From Cedecea neteri NBRC 105707 = ATCC 33855 (GTDB lineage Bacteria > Pseudomonadota > Gammaproteobacteria > Enterobacterales > Enterobacteriaceae): 64,000 bases of DNA. The notes under the pieces are model-generated. The model was given only the letters and a program-made list of their open reading frames with translations, did no database searches and was not told where the DNA came from. Of the stretch, positions 9,408 through 20,304 are shown piece after piece. The DNA lies in NCBI RefSeq assembly GCF_001571265.1, contig NZ_BCTL01000025.1:1-64000 (forward strand). The letters run 5' to 3'. Numbering within the stretch: position 1 is the first letter of the stretch; the number at the start of each line of letters is the position of its first letter. The position numbers and the translations under genes were made by a program.

Positions 9408-9428
9408 GTCGACATGTTCAACGGAAAC

Positions 9429-10775
9429 TTAGTGCTGAAGACCGAGTTTCTTCTCCAGATAGTGGATGTTCGTTCCACCGTGCTGGAAGTTTTCGTCGTT
9501 CATGATTTTGGTCTGCAGCTCGATGTTGGTTTTGATGCCATCGATAATCAGTTCCGCCAGGGCGTTTTTCATGCGGGCAATAGCCACTTCACGCGTTTCG
9601 CCGTAGCAGATGAGCTTCCCAATCATTGAATCGTAGTACGGCGGTACGGTGTAGCCGGCGTAGATATGCGATTCCCAACGCACGCCAAAACCACCAGGCG
9701 CATGGAAGCGCGTGATTTTGCCCGGGCTTGGCAGGAAGGTGTTCGGGTCTTCGGCGTTGATACGGCATTCCACCGCGTGGCCGGTAACGTGAACGTCTTC
9801 CTGTTTGATGGACAGCGGCTGACCGGCCGCAATACGCAGCTGCTCTTTGATCAGGTCAACGCCGGTGATCATTTCGGTAACCGGGTGTTCTACCTGAATA
9901 CGGGTGTTCATTTCGATGAAATAGAACTCGCCGTTTTCGAACAGGAACTCGAAAGTACCTGCGCCGCGATAGTTAATGTCGATACAGGCTTTGGCACAGC
10001 GGTCGCCGATGAATTTACGCAGCTCTGGCGTGATGCCCGGCGCTGGTGCTTCTTCAACAACCTTCTGGTGGCGACGCTGCATTGAACAGTCACGTTCAGC
10101 CAGATAGATAGCGTGCCCCTGGCCGTCGGCCAGTACCTGAATCTCGATATGGCGTGGGTTCTCGAGGTATTTTTCCATGTAAACCATGTCGTTGTTGAAA
10201 GCCGCTTTGGCTTCCGCACGGGTCATGTTGATGGATTGCTCGAGTTCCGCGTCGCTGCGCACTACGCGCATACCGCGACCGCCGCCGCCGCCGGAGGCTT
10301 TGATAATCACCGGGTAGCCGATGCGTTTTGCATGGGCACGGTTTTTATCCATGTCGCCGTCCAGTGGGCCGTCAGAGCCTGGTACCGTCGGTACGCCTGC
10401 TTTTTTCATCGCGGTGATCGCGGAAACTTTGTCGCCCATCAGGCGGATAGTTTCAGCTTTCGGGCCGATGAAGATAAAGCCAGAACGCTCAACCTGCTCG
10501 GCAAAGTTGGCGTTTTCAGACAGGAAGCCGTAGCCCGGGTGAATCGCTACCGCGCCGGTGATTTCCGCCGCAGAGATGATTGCCGGGATGTTCAGATAGC
10601 TTTTTACGGACGGAGCCGGGCCGATACAGACCGTCTCATCCGCCAGTAATACGTGTTTCAGATCGCGGTCCGCGCTTGAGTGCACAGCGACGGTCTTGAT
10701 GCCCAGTTCTTTACAGGCACGAAGAATACGCAGTGCAATCTCGCCGCGGTTGGCGATGACAATTTTATCCAGCAT
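9429..10775 (-). CDS. accC: Acetyl-CoA carboxylase, biotin carboxylase subunit
   Basis: AccC carboxylates the biotin of AccB using ATP and bicarbonate, the first half of the committed step of fatty acid synthesis (448 residues). It has the N-terminal pre-ATP-grasp domain ([20 protein letters not shown]), the ATP-grasp with glycine-rich loop [14 protein letters not shown] (near residues 159-172), and the catalytic region [16 protein letters not shown] (near residues 286-301). I chose the ATG at 10775, aligned with E. coli. It lies 10 nt after accB in one operon. Confidence 0.98.
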   Translation of the reverse strand: MLDKIVIANRGEIALRILRACKELGIKTVAVHSSADRDLKHVLLADETVCIGPAPSVKSYLNIPAIISAAEITGAVAIHPGYGFLSENANFAEQVERSGFIFIGPKAETIRLMGDKVSAITAMKKAGVPTVPGSDGPLDGDMDKNRAHAKRIGYPVIIKASGGGGGRGMRVVRSDAELEQSINMTRAEAKAAFNNDMVYMEKYLENPRHIEIQVLADGQGHAIYLAERDCSMQRRHQKVVEEAPAPGITPELRKFIGDRCAKACIDINYRGAGTFEFLFENGEFYFIEMNTRIQVEHPVTEMITGVDLIKEQLRIAAGQPLSIKQEDVHVTGHAVECRINAEDPNTFLPSPGKITRFHAPGGFGVRWESHIYAGYTVPPYYDSMIGKLICYGETREVAIARMKNALAELIIDGIKTNIELQTKIMNDENFQHGGTNIHYLEKKLGLQH

Positions 10776-10785
10776 GTTCGCCTCG

Positions 10786-11265
10786 TTACTCGATGACGAC
10801 CAGCGGCTCGTCAAATTCTACCGGCTGACCATTCTCAATCAGAATTGCTTTAACCACACCGGCTTTATCAGATTCGATCTGGTTCATCATTTTCATTGCT
10901 TCAACGATGCACAGGGTGTCGCCAACGTTTACTTTCTGGCCCACTTCTACAAACGCTTTTGCATCCGGGCTTGGGGTACGGTAGAAGGTACCGACCATTG
11001 GGGAACGTACGATGTGACCACTGACTTCAGCAGCTGCAGGGGCTTCCATTGCTGGGGTTGCGGCTGGTGCAACGGCCTGAGCCAGACCCGGCTGTGGCTG
11101 AGGCTGGTACATTGGCGCAGCGTAAGCCTGTTGCATCATTGGGAAACCAGCGTTTGCTGGGGAGCGGCTGATGCGTACAGACTCTTCGCCTTCAGAAATT
11201 TCCAGTTCAGCGATGCCTGATTCTTCAACCAGCTCGATCAGTTTTTTAATCTTACGAATATCCAT
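10786..11265 (-). CDS. accB: Acetyl-CoA carboxylase, biotin carboxyl carrier protein
   Basis: AccB carries the biotin that shuttles carboxyl groups from AccC to AccDA (159 residues). The N-terminus (about 1-35) is helical and autoregulatory in E. coli. A Pro/Ala-rich flexible linker (about 40-78) leads to the C-terminal biotinyl domain. The biotinylated lysine is in EAMKMM near residue 125. The linker is slightly longer than in E. coli. The operon order is aroQ-accB-accC. Confidence 0.98.
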   Translation of the reverse strand: MDIRKIKKLIELVEESGIAELEISEGEESVRISRSPANAGFPMMQQAYAAPMYQPQPQPGLAQAVAPAATPAMEAPAAAEVSGHIVRSPMVGTFYRTPSPDAKAFVEVGQKVNVGDTLCIVEAMKMMNQIESDKAGVVKAILIENGQPVEFDEPLVVIE

Positions 11266-11287
11266 GAGTGGGTTCCGTACTCTTTGT

Positions 11288-11740
11288 TTAGATGGATTTT
11301 GACAGGCGTTTTACTGCCGTCTGTAAAGCATATGAATAGCCGTCAGCGCCTAATCCGCAGATCACGCCGACGGCCTTATCTGAAAGATAGGAGTGATGGC
11401 GAAACGGTTCACGCGCGTGCACATTGCTGAGGTGAATCTCGATAAACGGGATATCCACCGCCAGTAACGCATCGCGCAGCGCGACGCTGGTATGCGTGAA
11501 CGCGGCCGGATTAATCAGGATAAAGTCGACAGAGTCTTTGGCCTGATGAATTCGGTCAATCAACGCATATTCGGCGTTAGATTGCAGGTGGCTGAGCGTC
11601 ACGCCAAGGCTTGTTGCTTCTGCTTCAAGCGTGTTAACAATTTCTGCTAACGTCTGGTGACCGTACTTGTCCGGCTCCCGCGTGCCCAGCATATTCAGAT
11701 TAGGGCCATTCAAAAGCAAAATGTGAAATTCACCCGACAT
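11288..11740 (-). CDS. aroQ: Type II 3-dehydroquinate dehydratase
   Basis: AroQ converts 3-dehydroquinate to 3-dehydroshikimate in the shikimate pathway (150 residues, a dodecamer in this family). Family motifs are [17 protein letters not shown] with the catalytic Tyr26, [36 protein letters not shown] with the catalytic His, and the C-terminal [11 protein letters not shown]. It precedes accB by 22 nt. E. coli K-12 lacks this gene and uses the unrelated type I enzyme AroD. Many other enterobacteria have aroQ at this locus, and whether this genome also has aroD is unknown. Confidence 0.96.
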   Translation of the reverse strand: MSGEFHILLLNGPNLNMLGTREPDKYGHQTLAEIVNTLEAEATSLGVTLSHLQSNAEYALIDRIHQAKDSVDFILINPAAFTHTSVALRDALLAVDIPFIEIHLSNVHAREPFRHHSYLSDKAVGVICGLGADGYSYALQTAVKRLSKSI

Positions 11741-11905
11741 CGTGCTGCCATCTCCTGCGATTAGTAGGCAATTTACAAAATATACCTAAGTTTTCCGGTT
11801 GTCACCTTTTCGAGCCGAAAATGGCCGTCAGAAAAAACCGAAGTCGCACATTATAACGATTTCGTAGCATTTGGCAGCTAAATACTGGTCTTATCAGGGA
11901 AGATG

Positions 11906-11939
11906 ATCAATCGATATCCAGTTAAGGATACCGATTGAT
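11906..11939. repeat. 14-bp inverted repeat in the aroQ-msrQ spacer
   Basis: ATCAATCGATATCC (11906-11919) faces GGATACCGATTGAT (11926-11939) across a 6-nt loop, with one mismatch. It lies 32 bp past the msrQ stop. There is no U-tract on the minus strand, and GTTTATT follows on the plus strand. It could be a factor-assisted terminator of msrPQ or an operator. The rest of the 231-bp spacer should hold the aroQ-accBC promoter. Confidence 0.5.
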
Positions 11940-11971
11940 GTTTATTCTGCGGAGAAGCACACGCTTTGCGG

Positions 11972-12571
11972 TTAGCGCCACCACTGGCGAAACTTCTTGT
12001 AGCGAAGTGCAAGAAGAATGATTGCGCCCAGCGCATAAAGCAAGGGCTGAGGGGATAAAATCTTAACCGACCAGAGGAAATGAATTGGCGCGAGGATCGC
12101 GACCAGATAGACGAAGTTATGCAGCTTCTGCCAGCGGGCGCCCAAAAAACGCTGTGCTCGCTGGGTCGACGTTACGGCCAATGCCAGCAGGATAATCCAG
12201 CAAATGATGCCCAGTGTCAGATAAGGGCGGCTCACTAATTCCTGGCCTAGCAGACCAAGATTGCTGATCCCCAGTTCCAGCAGGGAATAGCTGGTGAGAT
12301 GCAGCGTCGCCCAGACGAAACACCACACGCCCAACAGGCGGCGTGTGCGAATTAAGAGCGGCTGTTTAGCGTAACGCGCGAGTGGCGTGACCAGTAACGT
12401 CGCCAGCAGCAGTTTGAGCGCCATTCTGCCGGTAAAATGCTGAATATCTTTTGCAGGATCGGCGCTGAAAAGTCCCTGGCTTGCCGCATAAAACAGCCAG
12501 ACGAAGGGCAGAAATGCGGCCAGATGAAGCCCCACTTTCAGCCAGGTAATCTGTTTTACCGTCAGGCGCAC
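11972..12571 (-). CDS. msrQ: MsrPQ heme-binding membrane subunit MsrQ
   Basis: MsrQ is an inner-membrane b-type cytochrome that passes electrons from the quinone pool to periplasmic MsrP (199 residues, about six membrane helices). Conserved histidines such as those in HFTGR (near residue 42), WATLHLTSY (near 92) and KLHNFVYL (near 149) are heme-ligand candidates. It starts with GTG immediately after the msrP TGA, so translation is coupled. It was formerly called YedZ. It is a little shorter at the C-terminus than E. coli MsrQ. Confidence 0.94.
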   Translation of the reverse strand: MRLTVKQITWLKVGLHLAAFLPFVWLFYAASQGLFSADPAKDIQHFTGRMALKLLLATLLVTPLARYAKQPLLIRTRRLLGVWCFVWATLHLTSYSLLELGISNLGLLGQELVSRPYLTLGIICWIILLALAVTSTQRAQRFLGARWQKLHNFVYLVAILAPIHFLWSVKILSPQPLLYALGAIILLALRYKKFRQWWR

Positions 12572-13576
12572 TCAGAAGTTCTCCTTCAAATTCAGACCGC
12601 GATATAGCGAGGCCACCTGGTCGGCATAGCCGTTAAACAGCAGCGTGGGCTGGCGCTTAACGTCCAGCACGCCGCCGGAGCCAATAAAGCGCTCTGATGC
12701 CTGCGACCAGCGAGGATGATCAACGTGCGGGTTTACGTTGGCGTAGAAACCATATTCGTTAGGCGCGGCAAGGTTCCACGTCGTCGGCGGCAGTTCGCGT
12801 ACCAGCTTTATGCTGACGATCGATTTAATGCCCTTAAAGCCGTACTTCCATGGCACGGTGAGGCGAATCGGCGCGCCGTTTTGCGGCGGTAAAGCCTTAC
12901 CATATACACCCACGGTTAACAGCGTGAGCGGATGCATCGCTTCATCCAGCCGCAATCCTTCTACATAAGGGTATTGCAGGCCGCCACCGATAAACCGGTC
13001 CTTTTGTCCCGGCATCTGCTCCGGGTCATAAAGCGTTTCAAAGGCAACGTACTTTGCGTTGCTGGTGGGCTCAACCATCGCCAGCAGCTTATGGAGCGGG
13101 AAGCCAATCCACGGTACGGCCATCGACCAGGCCTCAACGCAGCGCATGCGGTAAATGCGTTCTTCGAGCGGGAAGCGTTTATACAGATCGTCGTGATCGA
13201 GCGTCATTGGCTTAGCGACTTCGCCGCTGATTTTAATTTGCCAGGGATCGGTTTTCAGCCCGCCGGCATTAGCGGCAGGATCGGCCTTATCCAGCCCAAA
13301 TTCGTAGAAGTTGTTGTAGCCGGTGACCTTGTCTTCCGGAGTCAGCGCCAGTTTTGCCTGGTACTCTTCTGGCTTAGTGAACGTCAGTGGTTTGCCTGCC
13401 GGGGCCGGTGGGCGATCGTTACCTTTGAACCAGGAAAGAATATCGGCGTTGGCTGTCTGCGGGAGCGACAGGGCGGCAGCGCTGATGCCCAGGGCCTTCA
13501 GCACCTGGCGGCGCTTCATCATAAACACGGATTCTGGCGTAACGTCGGCTTCGGTGAGCCGGGTGACCTTTTTCAT
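12572..13576 (-). CDS. msrP: Periplasmic methionine sulfoxide reductase catalytic subunit MsrP
   Basis: MsrP reduces methionine sulfoxide in oxidised periplasmic proteins with a molybdopterin cofactor (334 residues, precursor). The N-terminus carries a Tat signal ([10 protein letters not shown] near residues 21-30, cleavage after ANA). The molybdenum-ligand cysteine is Cys146 in YRMRCVEAW. It was formerly called YedY, of the sulfite oxidase family. In E. coli K-12 msrPQ sits elsewhere, behind hprRS. Here it lies between acuI and aroQ with no two-component genes beside it, so its control may differ. Confidence 0.95.
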   Translation of the reverse strand: MKKVTRLTEADVTPESVFMMKRRQVLKALGISAAALSLPQTANADILSWFKGNDRPPAPAGKPLTFTKPEEYQAKLALTPEDKVTGYNNFYEFGLDKADPAANAGGLKTDPWQIKISGEVAKPMTLDHDDLYKRFPLEERIYRMRCVEAWSMAVPWIGFPLHKLLAMVEPTSNAKYVAFETLYDPEQMPGQKDRFIGGGLQYPYVEGLRLDEAMHPLTLLTVGVYGKALPPQNGAPIRLTVPWKYGFKGIKSIVSIKLVRELPPTTWNLAAPNEYGFYANVNPHVDHPRWSQASERFIGSGGVLDVKRQPTLLFNGYADQVASLYRGLNLKENF

Positions 13577-13689
13577 GACGTTCTCCTCGTAGCGATAGCC
13601 TAAGCATGACCGAGAGAAAGCGTTCCGGCGAATATGTCACGAAAAATTGAAATTTGAGGAGCGACAAAATGTCACTCCTCGGGCAAGGG

Positions 13690-14664
13690 TTAGCGTACTT
13701 TTACCAGGGTTCTGCCCTGGGCGGCATTATTAATGATGTCGCTGGCGTACTTTGGCGCTTCTGCGAGGCCGATTTCGGTGGTTGCCTGTTGGTAGAAGGC
13801 ATCCGGCAAGTCTTTTACCAGACGTGCCCAGGCGGCGGCACGGCGTGCCGGTGGCGTCATGACCGAATCCACGCCCTGCAGGCGAACGTTACGCAGGATA
13901 AACGGCATCACGGTGGTTGGCAGCGCAAAGCCACCGGCTAAACCGCAGGCAGCCACGCAGCCGCCGTAGTTCATCTGCGCCAGGACTTTCGCCAGCACTT
14001 TATCGCCCACGGTATCAATGGCACCGGCCCAGAGCTGTTTTTCCAGCGGGCGGGTTTCGGCGAACTCGTCACGGCCCAGAATGCGGTCAGCGCCGAGGCT
14101 GCGAAGATAATCATGCGTACTTTCGCGGCCGGATACGGCGGCCACTTTATAGCCCAGTTTGTGCAGCAGCGCGATGGCCGTGCTGCCCACTCCGCCGCTT
14201 GCGCCGGTCACAACTATTTCCCCGCTTTCTGGCGTAACGCCAGCGTCTTCCAGCGCCATCACGCAGAGCATCGCGGTAAAGCCGGCCGTACCGATAATCA
14301 TCGCTTTGCGTGCGTCTAAACCTTCAGGCATTGCGACCAGCCAGTCACCTTTCACCCGCGCGGCTTCCGCCAGGCCACCCCAATGGTTTTCTCCAACGCC
14401 CCAGCCGGTGAGTAGCACCGCCTGGCCAGGCTGAAAGCGAGCGTCTTCGCTGGTGAGTACTTTGCCTGCAAAGTCAATGCCCGGCACCATCGGGAAATTA
14501 CGAATAATTTTGCCTTTGCCGGTGATGGCCAGTGCGTCTTTGTAATTCAGGCTGGAGTAATCAATCTCCACGGTGACGTTGCCTTCTGGCAGCGCGCTGT
14601 GGTCGAGCGTTTTTACCGCGGCCACGGTTTGGCCTTCGGACTGTTCCAGGATTAATGCCTGCAT
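13690..14664 (-). CDS. acuI: Acrylyl-CoA reductase (NADPH), MDR family
   Basis: AcuI (YhdH) reduces acrylyl-CoA to propionyl-CoA with NADPH, protecting against toxic acrylyl-CoA (324 residues). It is a zinc-free medium-chain dehydrogenase/reductase. Visible features are the N-terminal GroES-like domain (SSLNYKDALAITG), VPGIDFAGKV, and the Rossmann fold with VTGASGGVGSTAIALL near residues 150-165. It stands alone, with 113 bp to msrP downstream and divergent csrD upstream. It is close to E. coli AcuI over the full length. Confidence 0.95.
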   Translation of the reverse strand: MQALILEQSEGQTVAAVKTLDHSALPEGNVTVEIDYSSLNYKDALAITGKGKIIRNFPMVPGIDFAGKVLTSEDARFQPGQAVLLTGWGVGENHWGGLAEAARVKGDWLVAMPEGLDARKAMIIGTAGFTAMLCVMALEDAGVTPESGEIVVTGASGGVGSTAIALLHKLGYKVAAVSGRESTHDYLRSLGADRILGRDEFAETRPLEKQLWAGAIDTVGDKVLAKVLAQMNYGGCVAACGLAGGFALPTTVMPFILRNVRLQGVDSVMTPPARRAAAWARLVKDLPDAFYQQATTEIGLAEAPKYASDIINNAAQGRTLVKVR

Positions 14665-14871
14665 GGGCGTTCCTCGGTCGGTAGCAATGGGAAAAAAATC
14701 TTAGCAGACTATACTCCGATACTGATGAGAAGAGCCGACCTGACGCAATAAATGCTCAGAAATTCCCGAGGGGTTTCGTTTGCCTGAGGTCGACCTTTGC
14801 TATTTAATGCTTCCTCGTTTGGGGCCCATGATGAGTGTGGTTAATTTTCACTAACCGGAGTTAATACAGGG

Positions 14872-16812
14872 ATGCGATTAACGACGAAACTTTCAGCCTT
14901 TATTACCCTCTTAACCGGGCTGGCGATTTTCGTCACGCTCTTCGGGTGCCTGCTAAGTTTCTATAACTCTGTTCACGACAAAACTCAGCAGCGCATTATG
15001 GCTGTTGCCACGATCGTTGATAACCAGTTGGTCTCACGTTCGCCTCAGGATCTTGTTGATCATTTTAGCGAGCTGATGATACCGGTGGATATCACCGAAA
15101 TTCGCCTGATGGCGGATAAGACCTACCTCTTTCAGCATGTTTTACCCGAAGGCTATCGCCCGGTGGGGACGCAATATACCTATCGCACCATTAACGTCGC
15201 GTTGATGAAACACCCTGGCATGACCCTGCGGCTGACTTACCTCGATCCGATTGCTGTCTACTATCACGCCATGTTTACCACTACGCCATTGACTGCGGCA
15301 GTCGCTTTTATGCTGGTGGTGCTCTTCCTGGCCGGACGCTGGCTGAGGCGCCAGCTTTCCGGGCAAGAGCTTCTGGAAATCAGGGCAGGAAAAATCATTA
15401 GCGGAGAGCGTGGGGCGGAAGTGCGTGGTTCCGTGCATGAATGGCCGCCGTTGGTGAGCAGCGCAATGGATACCCTACTTTCCGATCTGCAAAGCGCCAG
15501 CGAGCAGCGAAGCCGCGTGGATACCTTGATCCGGGCATTTGCCGCCCAGGACGTTAAAACTGGCCTCAACAATCGTTTGTTCTTTGATAACCAACTGGCC
15601 ACGCTGCTGGAGGGTCAGGAGCAGGTCGGCGCGCACGGCGTGGTGATGATGATTCGCCTGCCTGATTTCGAGTTATTAAAAGAGACCTGGGGCAATGGTC
15701 CGGTTGAAGAATACTTATTCACTTTGGTCAACCTGCTCTCGACCTTTGTGATGCGCTATCCTGGCGCCTTATTGGCCCGTTATTTCCGCAGTGATTTTGC
15801 AGTATTACTGCCGCACCGCACGCTGAAAGAAGCGGACGGTATCGCCAGCCAGTTGCTGAACTCCGTGGATGCACTCCCGTCTACCCGCATGGTTGATCGC
15901 AGCGATATGCTGCATATCGGCATTTGTGCGTGGCGCAGCGGGCAGACAAAAGAGCAGGTTATGGAGCATGCGGAAATCGCCACCCGCAATGCCGCTTTCC
16001 AGGGGGCCAACAGCTGGTCCGTCTACGACGATAAGCTCCCGGAACAGGGCCGGGGCAATGTGAAATGGCGCACTTTATTAGAACAGGTACTCAAGCAGGG
16101 CGGCCCGCGTTTTTACCAGAAACCCGCGGTGGATAAGCATGGGGTGGTTCACCACCGTGAAATCATGTGCCGTATCTTCGACGGCGAGCAAGAGGTTTTG
16201 TCGGCAGAATACATGCCGATGGTCAGGCAGTTTGGTCTATCTGAACAATATGATCGGCAGATCGTGTCACGACTGTTGCCGCTGCTAAACTTCTGGCCGG
16301 AAGAAATGCTTGCCATTCAAATCACCGTCGACTCGCTGATCCGCGCACCTTTCCAGCGCTGGCTGCGCGATTCACTGATGCAGTGCGAAAAATCGAAGCG
16401 CGCACGGATTCTTTTTGAACTTGCTGAGGCAGATGTCTGTCAACACATCAGCCGATTACAACATGTTGTAAGGTTAATTACTGCTTTAGGGGCAAGGGTT
16501 GTGATTATCCAGGCGGGATTAACGGTCGTCAGCACAACTTATATAAAAGAGCTGGATGTGGAGTTAATTAAGCTGCATCCAGGTCTGGTCAGAAACATCG
16601 GCAAGCGTACCGAAAACCAGCTTTTTGTGAAGAGCCTGGTTGAAGCCTGTAACGGTACGCGAATCCGTGTTTTTGCCACAGGAGTGAGGACCCGCGGTGA
16701 ATGGCAGACGCTGATTGATAACGGGGTTGCGGGGGCGCAGGGCGATTTTATCGCCGCATCTCAGCCGCTTGACAGTAATGTGAAAAAATATTCACAAAGA
16801 TACTCGGTTTAA
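14872..16812 (+). CDS. csrD: RNase E specificity factor CsrD
   Basis: CsrD is needed for decay of the CsrB and CsrC small RNAs by RNase E, and so tunes CsrA activity (646 residues, the same as E. coli). It has two membrane segments (about 8-28 and 138-156) around a periplasmic loop, then a coiled region, a GGDEF-like domain and an EAL-like domain. Both are degenerate: RYFRSDF replaces GGDEF and the EAL motif is REIM, so no cyclic-di-GMP synthesis or cleavage is expected. The last residues, QPLDSNVKKYSQRYSV, match E. coli. Confidence 0.95.
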   Translation: MRLTTKLSAFITLLTGLAIFVTLFGCLLSFYNSVHDKTQQRIMAVATIVDNQLVSRSPQDLVDHFSELMIPVDITEIRLMADKTYLFQHVLPEGYRPVGTQYTYRTINVALMKHPGMTLRLTYLDPIAVYYHAMFTTTPLTAAVAFMLVVLFLAGRWLRRQLSGQELLEIRAGKIISGERGAEVRGSVHEWPPLVSSAMDTLLSDLQSASEQRSRVDTLIRAFAAQDVKTGLNNRLFFDNQLATLLEGQEQVGAHGVVMMIRLPDFELLKETWGNGPVEEYLFTLVNLLSTFVMRYPGALLARYFRSDFAVLLPHRTLKEADGIASQLLNSVDALPSTRMVDRSDMLHIGICAWRSGQTKEQVMEHAEIATRNAAFQGANSWSVYDDKLPEQGRGNVKWRTLLEQVLKQGGPRFYQKPAVDKHGVVHHREIMCRIFDGEQEVLSAEYMPMVRQFGLSEQYDRQIVSRLLPLLNFWPEEMLAIQITVDSLIRAPFQRWLRDSLMQCEKSKRARILFELAEADVCQHISRLQHVVRLITALGARVVIIQAGLTVVSTTYIKELDVELIKLHPGLVRNIGKRTENQLFVKSLVEACNGTRIRVFATGVRTRGEWQTLIDNGVAGAQGDFIAASQPLDSNVKKYSQRYSV

Positions 16813-18162
<1,350 letters not shown>

Positions 18163-18226
18163 CAGCCACAGGACAGGGGGAGCTTTCGGCTGCCCCTGCT
18201 TGCTGGTTTGGGAATACGCATAGCCT

Positions 18227-19213
18227 ATGAAGCCAATTTTTAGCCGTGGCCCGTCGCTACAGATTCGCCTTATTCTGGCGGTGCTGGTTGCGCTTGGTGT
18301 CATTATCGCCGACAGCCGCCTCGGTATGTTCAGCCAGATTCGAACATACATGGATACAGCCGTCAGTCCTTTCTATTTTGTCTCTAATGGTCCCCGTGAA
18401 TTACTCGACAGCGTGTCTCAGACGCTGGCCTCGCGCGACCAGCTTGAACTTGAAAATCGGGTTCTGCGTCAGGAGCTAATCCTGAAAAACAGTGAATTGC
18501 TGATGCTGGGTCAATACCGGCAGGAGAACGCGCGCCTGCGCGAGCTGCTCGGTTCCCCTCTGCGTCAGGATGAGCAAAAAATGGTGACCCAGGTCATCTC
18601 CACCGTTAACGATCCGTACAGCGATCAGGTGGTGATCGACAAGGGCAGCGTCAACGGCGTTTACGAAGGCCAGCCGGTCATTAGCGATAAAGGCGTTGTC
18701 GGCCAGGTTGTCGCGGTCGCGAAGCTGACCAGTCGGGTGCTGCTGATTTGCGACGCCACCCACGCGCTGCCGATTCAGGTACTGCGTAACGATATCCGCG
18801 TGATTGCCGCCGGTAACGGCTGCACCGACGATCTGCAACTGGAGCATTTGCCGGCCAATACCGATATTCGCGTCGGGGACGTGCTGGTGACTTCCGGTCT
18901 TGGCGGCCGCTTCCCTGAAGGCTACCCGGTTGGGGTTGTATCATCGGTTAAGCTGGACACCCAGCGCGCCTATACCGTAATCCAGGCTCGTCCTACCGCT
19001 GGCCTGCAGCGTTTGCGTTACCTGCTGCTGCTGTGGGGCGCGGACAAAAACGGGTCGTCGCCAATGCCGCCTGAGGAAGTCCATCGCGTGGCCAATGAGC
19101 GTCTGATGCAGATGATGCCACAGGTTCTGCCGCCGCCGGGTTCAATGGGCCCACCAGCGCCGGTTCCTGCGCCAGCCACCGGCATTACCCAGCCTGCTAC
19201 GGGAGCACAGTAG
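18227..19213 (+). CDS. mreC: Cell shape-determining protein MreC
   Basis: MreC is a bitopic inner-membrane protein that links MreB to the PBP2-RodA wall synthase in the periplasm (328 residues). It has one membrane helix (about 14-31), a coiled coil (about 65-105) and a beta-rich periplasmic domain (about 115-275). The C-terminal tail is rich in Pro and Ala and is shorter than in E. coli (367 residues), a known variable part. It lies 64 nt after mreB and overlaps mreD by one base. Confidence 0.96.
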   Translation: MKPIFSRGPSLQIRLILAVLVALGVIIADSRLGMFSQIRTYMDTAVSPFYFVSNGPRELLDSVSQTLASRDQLELENRVLRQELILKNSELLMLGQYRQENARLRELLGSPLRQDEQKMVTQVISTVNDPYSDQVVIDKGSVNGVYEGQPVISDKGVVGQVVAVAKLTSRVLLICDATHALPIQVLRNDIRVIAAGNGCTDDLQLEHLPANTDIRVGDVLVTSGLGGRFPEGYPVGVVSSVKLDTQRAYTVIQARPTAGLQRLRYLLLLWGADKNGSSPMPPEEVHRVANERLMQMMPQVLPPPGSMGPPAPVPAPATGITQPATGAQ

Positions 19214-19701
19214 TGGGAAGTTATCGTAGCCAGGGCCGTTGGGTTATCTGGCTTTCATTTTTGATTGCCCTGCTGTTGCAGGTAATGCCCTGGCCGGATG
19301 ACCTAAAGTTTTACCGGCCGGATTGGGTATTGCTGATTCTGCTTTACTGGATTTTAGCCCTGCCGCACCGCGTGAACGTCGGGACGGGTTTTATTGTGGG
19401 CGCCATACTTGATTTGATTAGCGGCTCCACGCTTGGCGTTCGCGCTCTATCATTAAGTATTGTGGCCTACCTGGTGGCGCTGAAATACCAGCTTTTCCGT
19501 AACCTCGCTCTTTGGCAGCAGGCGCTGGTTGTCATGCTGCTCTCGCTGGTCACAGACATCATTGTTTTCTGGTCAGAATTTTTAGTGATCAACGTCTCTT
19601 TCAGACCGGAAGTGTTCTGGAGTAGTGTAGTTAACGGTATCCTGTGGCCCTGGATTTTCCTGTTAATGCGCAAAGTTCGCCAGCAATTCGCTGTGCAATA
19701 A
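19213..19701 (+). CDS. mreD: Rod shape-determining protein MreD
   Basis: MreD is an inner-membrane protein with about five or six helices that works with MreC in the elongasome (162 residues). The GTG start shares its first base with the last base of the mreC TAG stop, as in E. coli, so translation is coupled. Its C-terminus ([12 protein letters not shown]) is the same as in E. coli. Confidence 0.96.
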   Translation: MGSYRSQGRWVIWLSFLIALLLQVMPWPDDLKFYRPDWVLLILLYWILALPHRVNVGTGFIVGAILDLISGSTLGVRALSLSIVAYLVALKYQLFRNLALWQQALVVMLLSLVTDIIVFWSEFLVINVSFRPEVFWSSVVNGILWPWIFLLMRKVRQQFAVQ

Positions 19702-19710
19702 AAGGTAAAC

Positions 19711-20304
19711 ATGACTACGTTGTATCTGGCATCCGGTTCGCCTCGCCGTCAGGAGCTTCTGACCCTGATGGGCGTCTCTTTCGAACGCCTGGTTCCAGGC
19801 ATTGAAGAACAGCGGCAGCCGCACGAAAGCGCGGAACAGTATGTTCGCCGTCTGGCGCGAGAAAAAGCCCAGGCTGGCGTGGCGCTTGCCGTCAAGGATT
19901 TGCCGATACTGGGTGCAGATACGATAGTTATTTTTAACGGCGAAGTACTGGAAAAGCCAAAGGATGCGGAGCATGCCGCACAAATGCTGCGTTTGCTCTC
20001 AGGCAATCAGCATCAGGTGATGACGGCTGTTGCTGTCGCCGACGCGAATCAGGTGCTGGAAGCGTTGGTGGTGACCGACGTGACGTTTCGCCGCTTATCC
20101 GAACAGGATATTGCCGACTATATTGCCAGCGGTGAACCTATGGACAAAGCCGGGGCTTACGGCATTCAGGGGCTTGGTGGCTGTTTCGTTAAAAGGATTA
20201 ATGGCAGTTATCATGCAGTGGTGGGATTACCGCTGGTGGAAACTGGTGAGTTGCTGAGCAATTTTCACGCGCTGCGTGACGGACGAGGAAAAGATGACGG
20301 CTGA
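19711..20304 (+). CDS. yhdE: Nucleotide pyrophosphatase YhdE (Maf family)
   Basis: This is a Maf-family house-cleaning pyrophosphatase acting on dTTP, UTP and modified pyrimidine nucleotides (197 residues). The nucleotide-binding motif [10 protein letters not shown] is at residues 8-17, and the catalytic region [13 protein letters not shown] is near residues 67-79. It lies 9 nt after mreD and overlaps rng by 11 nt, so the whole mre-maf-rng stretch is probably one transcript. Confidence 0.94.
   Translation: MTTLYLASGSPRRQELLTLMGVSFERLVPGIEEQRQPHESAEQYVRRLAREKAQAGVALAVKDLPILGADTIVIFNGEVLEKPKDAEHAAQMLRLLSGNQHQVMTAVAVADANQVLEALVVTDVTFRRLSEQDIADYIASGEPMDKAGAYGIQGLGGCFVKRINGSYHAVVGLPLVETGELLSNFHALRDGRGKDDG

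Noticed and set aside
13577-13689. Possible small gene between msrP and acuI
   Set aside because: No frame with a plausible ribosome binding site and start is visible.
14872-16812. csrD as an active cyclic-di-GMP enzyme
   Set aside because: Both the GGDEF-like and EAL-like motifs lack key residues, as in E. coli CsrD, which acts in sRNA decay.
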